Source: Thermoguttaceae bacterium
Lineage (GTDB): Bacteria; Planctomycetota; Planctomycetia; Pirellulales; Thermoguttaceae
DNA length: 7,822 bases
NCBI GenBank assembly: GCA_017549085.1
Contig: JAFYVO010000127.1
Coordinates: 1-7,822, forward strand
Direction: 5' to 3'
Each line of letters begins with the position of its first letter. The first letter of the stretch is position 1. The position numbers were made by a program, and so were the translations under genes. The notes beneath the pieces are model-generated. The model did not search any database. It had not been told where the DNA came from and saw nothing but the letters and a program-made list of their open reading frames with translations. This document shows positions 6,100-7,822 of this stretch, piece after piece.

Positions 6100-6335
6100 C
6101 GCAAGGGGTTCGTTGCAACGCGATTTGCCCCGGTTTCTTCCCGGCGGAACAAAACCGCAAGCTCCTCGACGAGCAGCGCGTCGCAAACATTATGAACGGC
6201 ACGCCGACGCCCCGTTACGGCGACCCGAACGAACTGATCGGCGCCGCGATCCTTCTCCTCTCGAAGAAAGCGGGAAGCTATATGACCGGCTCCGCGGTCT
6301 ACGTCGACGGCGGCTTCACCTGCAGTTGGTTCTAA
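6100..6335 (+). pseudogene. Headless SDR remnant (C-terminal 77 codons)
   Basis: This is the coding part of the second copy of the SDR 3' end. Codons 6102-6335 match SDR residues Gln186 to Phe262 and the stop. The first 185 codons are absent, including the Rossmann motif and the Ser/Tyr/Lys catalytic residues. The frame is open upstream to a TAA at 6012-6014 but has no ATG, GTG or TTG start there. Differences from the intact gene are Met221 to Thr, Arg222 to Pro and one silent change at Glu209. It cannot make a working enzyme and is best read as a duplication or deletion remnant. Confidence 0.9.
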
Positions 6336-6340
6336 ACCGT
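6100..6340 (+). repeat. Direct repeat, copy B
   Basis: Second copy of the 241-bp segment at 5735-5975. Homology starts abruptly at CGCAAGG (6100) and stops after ACCGT (6340). The flanks on both sides are unrelated to those of copy A, apart from the hairpin further downstream. A 124-bp spacer separates the copies. Confidence 0.98.
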
Positions 6341-6379
6341 TGAACAAGCGACGCTTCAACGCATCGGCAATTAAAACGA

Positions 6380-6418
6380 CGGCGTTTGACAGAAACCGCA
6401 AGTTCCCGTCAAACGCCG
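6380..6418. other. Perfect 11-bp inverted repeat
   Basis: CGGCGTTTGAC (6380-6390) pairs fully with GTCAAACGCCG (6408-6418) around a 17-nt spacer, just after the A/T-rich AATTAAAACGA. No T run follows directly. It may be an RNA hairpin or a dyad protein-binding site; nothing in the sequence decides between them. Confidence 0.5.
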
Positions 6419-6433
6419 CCCAAATGCAAACGC

Positions 6434-6479
6434 AAACCGGCGTTCGCGCGGATATTCCAACCGCCCGAACGCCGGTTTT
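6434..6479. terminator. Terminator hairpin 2, between convergent genes
   Basis: 15-bp stem from 6437-6451 and 6461-6475 with a 9-nt loop, flanked by AAA (6434-6436) and TTTT (6476-6479). The only mispair is C6447-C6465. Its arms are near-identical to hairpin 1. It lies 62 bp beyond the minus-strand LRR stop, so it can serve as that gene's terminator as well as stopping plus-strand transcription. Confidence 0.75.
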
Positions 6480-6540
6480 AGCATTTCTCAGCCTTTTCTC
6501 GCCGCCTTTGTTTTCTCGTTTTTCGCTTCCCGTTTCCCCG

Positions 6541-7770
6541 TTAACGAACTTCGAAGCGGATTCCGTTTTCGGCGGCGTATTCCTCCGCGAACGAACCGGC
6601 GGCGCCGCGCAACGTCAATTCGGGAGCGCAAAATCGAAACGCGCGGTCGCCGATCGTTTCGACGCTCGCCGGGATTTCGACCGACGTCAGCGCCCCGCAA
6701 CCGACAAACGCGTCGCCGCCGATCGTTTGGACGCCGTCCGGCAAAACGACCGTCTTCAACGCGACGCAACCGCCGAACGCGCCCGCGTCGACGCAACGCA
6801 ACCCTTTCGGAAACGCGACTTCCGCCAACGAAACGCAGTCTTCGAACGCGTCGTCGCCGATCAAATCGAGCCCGTCCGGCAACGCGACGCTCGTCAAGCT
6901 CTCGCAACCGATGAACGCGTGCGGCGCGATCGCTTTAAGTCCTTTCGGAAACTTGATTTCCGCAAGCGCCGAACACCCTAAAAACGCCGACGACGGAATC
7001 GTCGCCAAACCGTCCGGAAGCGCGACCGAACGGAGCGCGACGCAACCTAAAAACGCTTCGCCCCCTAGTTCGCGAACGGACGCCGGGAAAGTAATCGCCG
7101 TCAACGCCGCGCAGTCGCGAAACGCCGACGCCGCGACGCGTTCCGTTCCGTCCGGAATCGCGTATTCGGTCGCCGTTTTCCCCAACGGATAACGGAGCAA
7201 CGCGCGCCCGTCGAGGGAAAAAAGGACGCCGTCGACCGAACGAAACGCCTTGTTGTTCGGCGCGACGGCGATTTCCGTCAACGCCGAGCAACCGTCGAAA
7301 CCGGAACGGAGCGCTTCGAGACTCGCCGGAAGGGTTATCGTTTTGAGCGAAACGCAACCGGAAAACGCGTTCGAGCCGATTTCGCGAACCCCTTGCGGCA
7401 ATTTGATTTCCGTCAACGACGCGCAGTCGGCGAACGCGGCCGGGCCGATCTTCGTTACGCGCCGTCCCCCGATTTTCTCCGGAACGACCGCTTCGGTCGC
7501 GGTTTTGTCGAGCAAGCCGGTAATCGTCGCGCTAAACCCTTCCGTTTCGTAAGCGAACGCGCCCTCTTCGCCGGTCGTTTGGACCGACGCGGCCCGTCGC
7601 GCCGCCTCCTCGCCCAAAGCGGCCAAAAGCGCGAGAAGAAAGACGAGAAGAAAAATAAGACGGCGACGCTTCGAACGCGTCGCGACGGCGGAAGATTCGG
7701 CGGTTTTAACGTCGGTCGGTTCGGCGGCGGGTTCGGCGGTTTTAACGTCGGCGGGTTCGTTCGTTTGCAT
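6541..7770 (-). CDS. BspA-type leucine-rich-repeat protein with N-terminal membrane anchor
   Basis: 409 residues. Residues 1-33 are a cytoplasmic Ala/Glu/Lys tail containing VKTAE twice. KRRR (34-37) precedes one hydrophobic helix (about 38-53, LIFLLVFLLALLAALG) with no Cys lipobox or clear cleavage site, so a signal-anchor (N-in, C-out) is likely. Residues about 100-385 hold LRR_5/BspA repeats of about 23 residues, each like CxSLxxIxLPxGVxxIGxxAFxGC; an irregular segment at about 165-205 interrupts them. The C-terminus GAAGSFAEEYAAENGIRF is the typical BspA end cap. This family is associated with cell-surface binding or adhesion; the ligand is unknown. GGGAG lies 7 nt before the ATG (7778-7782 on the plus strand). 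The gene is convergent with the SDR unit. Confidence 0.9.
   Translation of the reverse strand: MQTNEPADVKTAEPAAEPTDVKTAESSAVATRSKRRRLIFLLVFLLALLAALGEEAARRAASVQTTGEEGAFAYETEGFSATITGLLDKTATEAVVPEKIGGRRVTKIGPAAFADCASLTEIKLPQGVREIGSNAFSGCVSLKTITLPASLEALRSGFDGCSALTEIAVAPNNKAFRSVDGVLFSLDGRALLRYPLGKTATEYAIPDGTERVAASAFRDCAALTAITFPASVRELGGEAFLGCVALRSVALPDGLATIPSSAFLGCSALAEIKFPKGLKAIAPHAFIGCESLTSVALPDGLDLIGDDAFEDCVSLAEVAFPKGLRCVDAGAFGGCVALKTVVLPDGVQTIGGDAFVGCGALTSVEIPASVETIGDRAFRFCAPELTLRGAAGSFAEEYAAENGIRFEVR
7698..7753 (-). repeat. Short direct repeat in the LRR protein's N-terminal tail
   Basis: The plus-strand motif TTCGGCGGTTTTAACGTCGG occurs twice about 37 bp apart and encodes the two VKTAE copies in the cytoplasmic tail. 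It probably arose by a small in-frame duplication. Confidence 0.7.
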
Positions 7771-7822
7771 TGTAAAACTCCCAAGGGTAAAATTTCGGCG
7801 ACAAAAGAAAACAAGGAAATGC

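Larger units (their letters stand above)
6336..6540. other. Gap between the SDR remnant and the convergent LRR gene
   Basis: 205 bp with no gene. It contains a small 6-bp inverted repeat (6339-6344/6355-6360), a perfect 11-bp inverted repeat (6380-6390/6408-6418), terminator hairpin 2 (6434-6479) and a T-rich, pyrimidine-biased tail up to the LRR stop codon. Confidence 0.6.

Noticed and set aside
5735..6340. Direct repeats considered as insertion-sequence or attachment-site borders
   Set aside because: The repeat is gene coding sequence, the 124-bp spacer holds no transposase or integrase, and there are no terminal inverted repeats or target duplications.

Overview
The window most resembles a Planctomycetota chromosome, possibly a gut-associated Thermoguttaceae-like lineage. 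I infer this from two protein types I associate with that phylum: a membrane-anchored squalene-cyclase-repeat protein with an acidic linker, and a J-domain-like/GspE-N-domain fusion with a C-terminal membrane hairpin. The DNA is GC-rich and CG-dinucleotide-rich, and several genes have weak or no Shine-Dalgarno. No database search was possible, so the taxonomy is inference.

Layout. 1-1541 (+): the 3' part of a squalene/prenyltransferase-repeat membrane protein, cut by the window edge and followed by a hairpin. 1693-3218 (+): two adjacent zinc-ribbon membrane proteins, 30 bp apart, each with a C-terminal CD225/dispanin-like hydrophobic pair. The second carries a 39-bp tandem repeat and an apparent one-base frameshift that splits its zinc ribbon. 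3226-3256: a perfect 12-bp hairpin between convergent genes. 3285-4316 (-): the J-like/GspE-N-like protein. 4317-4708: a divergent intergenic region with candidate promoters for both flanking genes. 4709-5056 (+): panD, aspartate 1-decarboxylase. 5182-5970 (+): an SDR-family oxidoreductase. 5735-5975 and 6100-6340: a 241-bp direct duplication of the SDR 3' end; the second copy is a headless gene remnant, and each copy is followed by a related terminator-like hairpin. 6541-7770 (-): a BspA-type leucine-rich-repeat protein on a single N-terminal membrane anchor.

How the genes fit together. Only panD has a secure pathway (beta-alanine for pantothenate/CoA). The SDR is an enzyme of unknown substrate and has its own good ribosome binding site. 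The other genes encode membrane-attached proteins of unknown role, and I see no one pathway joining them. The two zinc-ribbon genes look co-transcribed and paralogous. Convergent gene pairs are separated by strong inverted repeats, as expected of shared terminators.

The most unusual signals are the frameshifted zinc ribbon, whose restored Cys spacing exactly matches its upstream neighbour; the SDR 3'-end duplication with twin hairpins that keep the same C-C mismatch; and a shared pattern of -10 box, A-rich start and stem-loop upstream of both panD and the first zinc-ribbon gene. I found no convincing CRISPR, tRNA, rRNA, transposase or phage gene.
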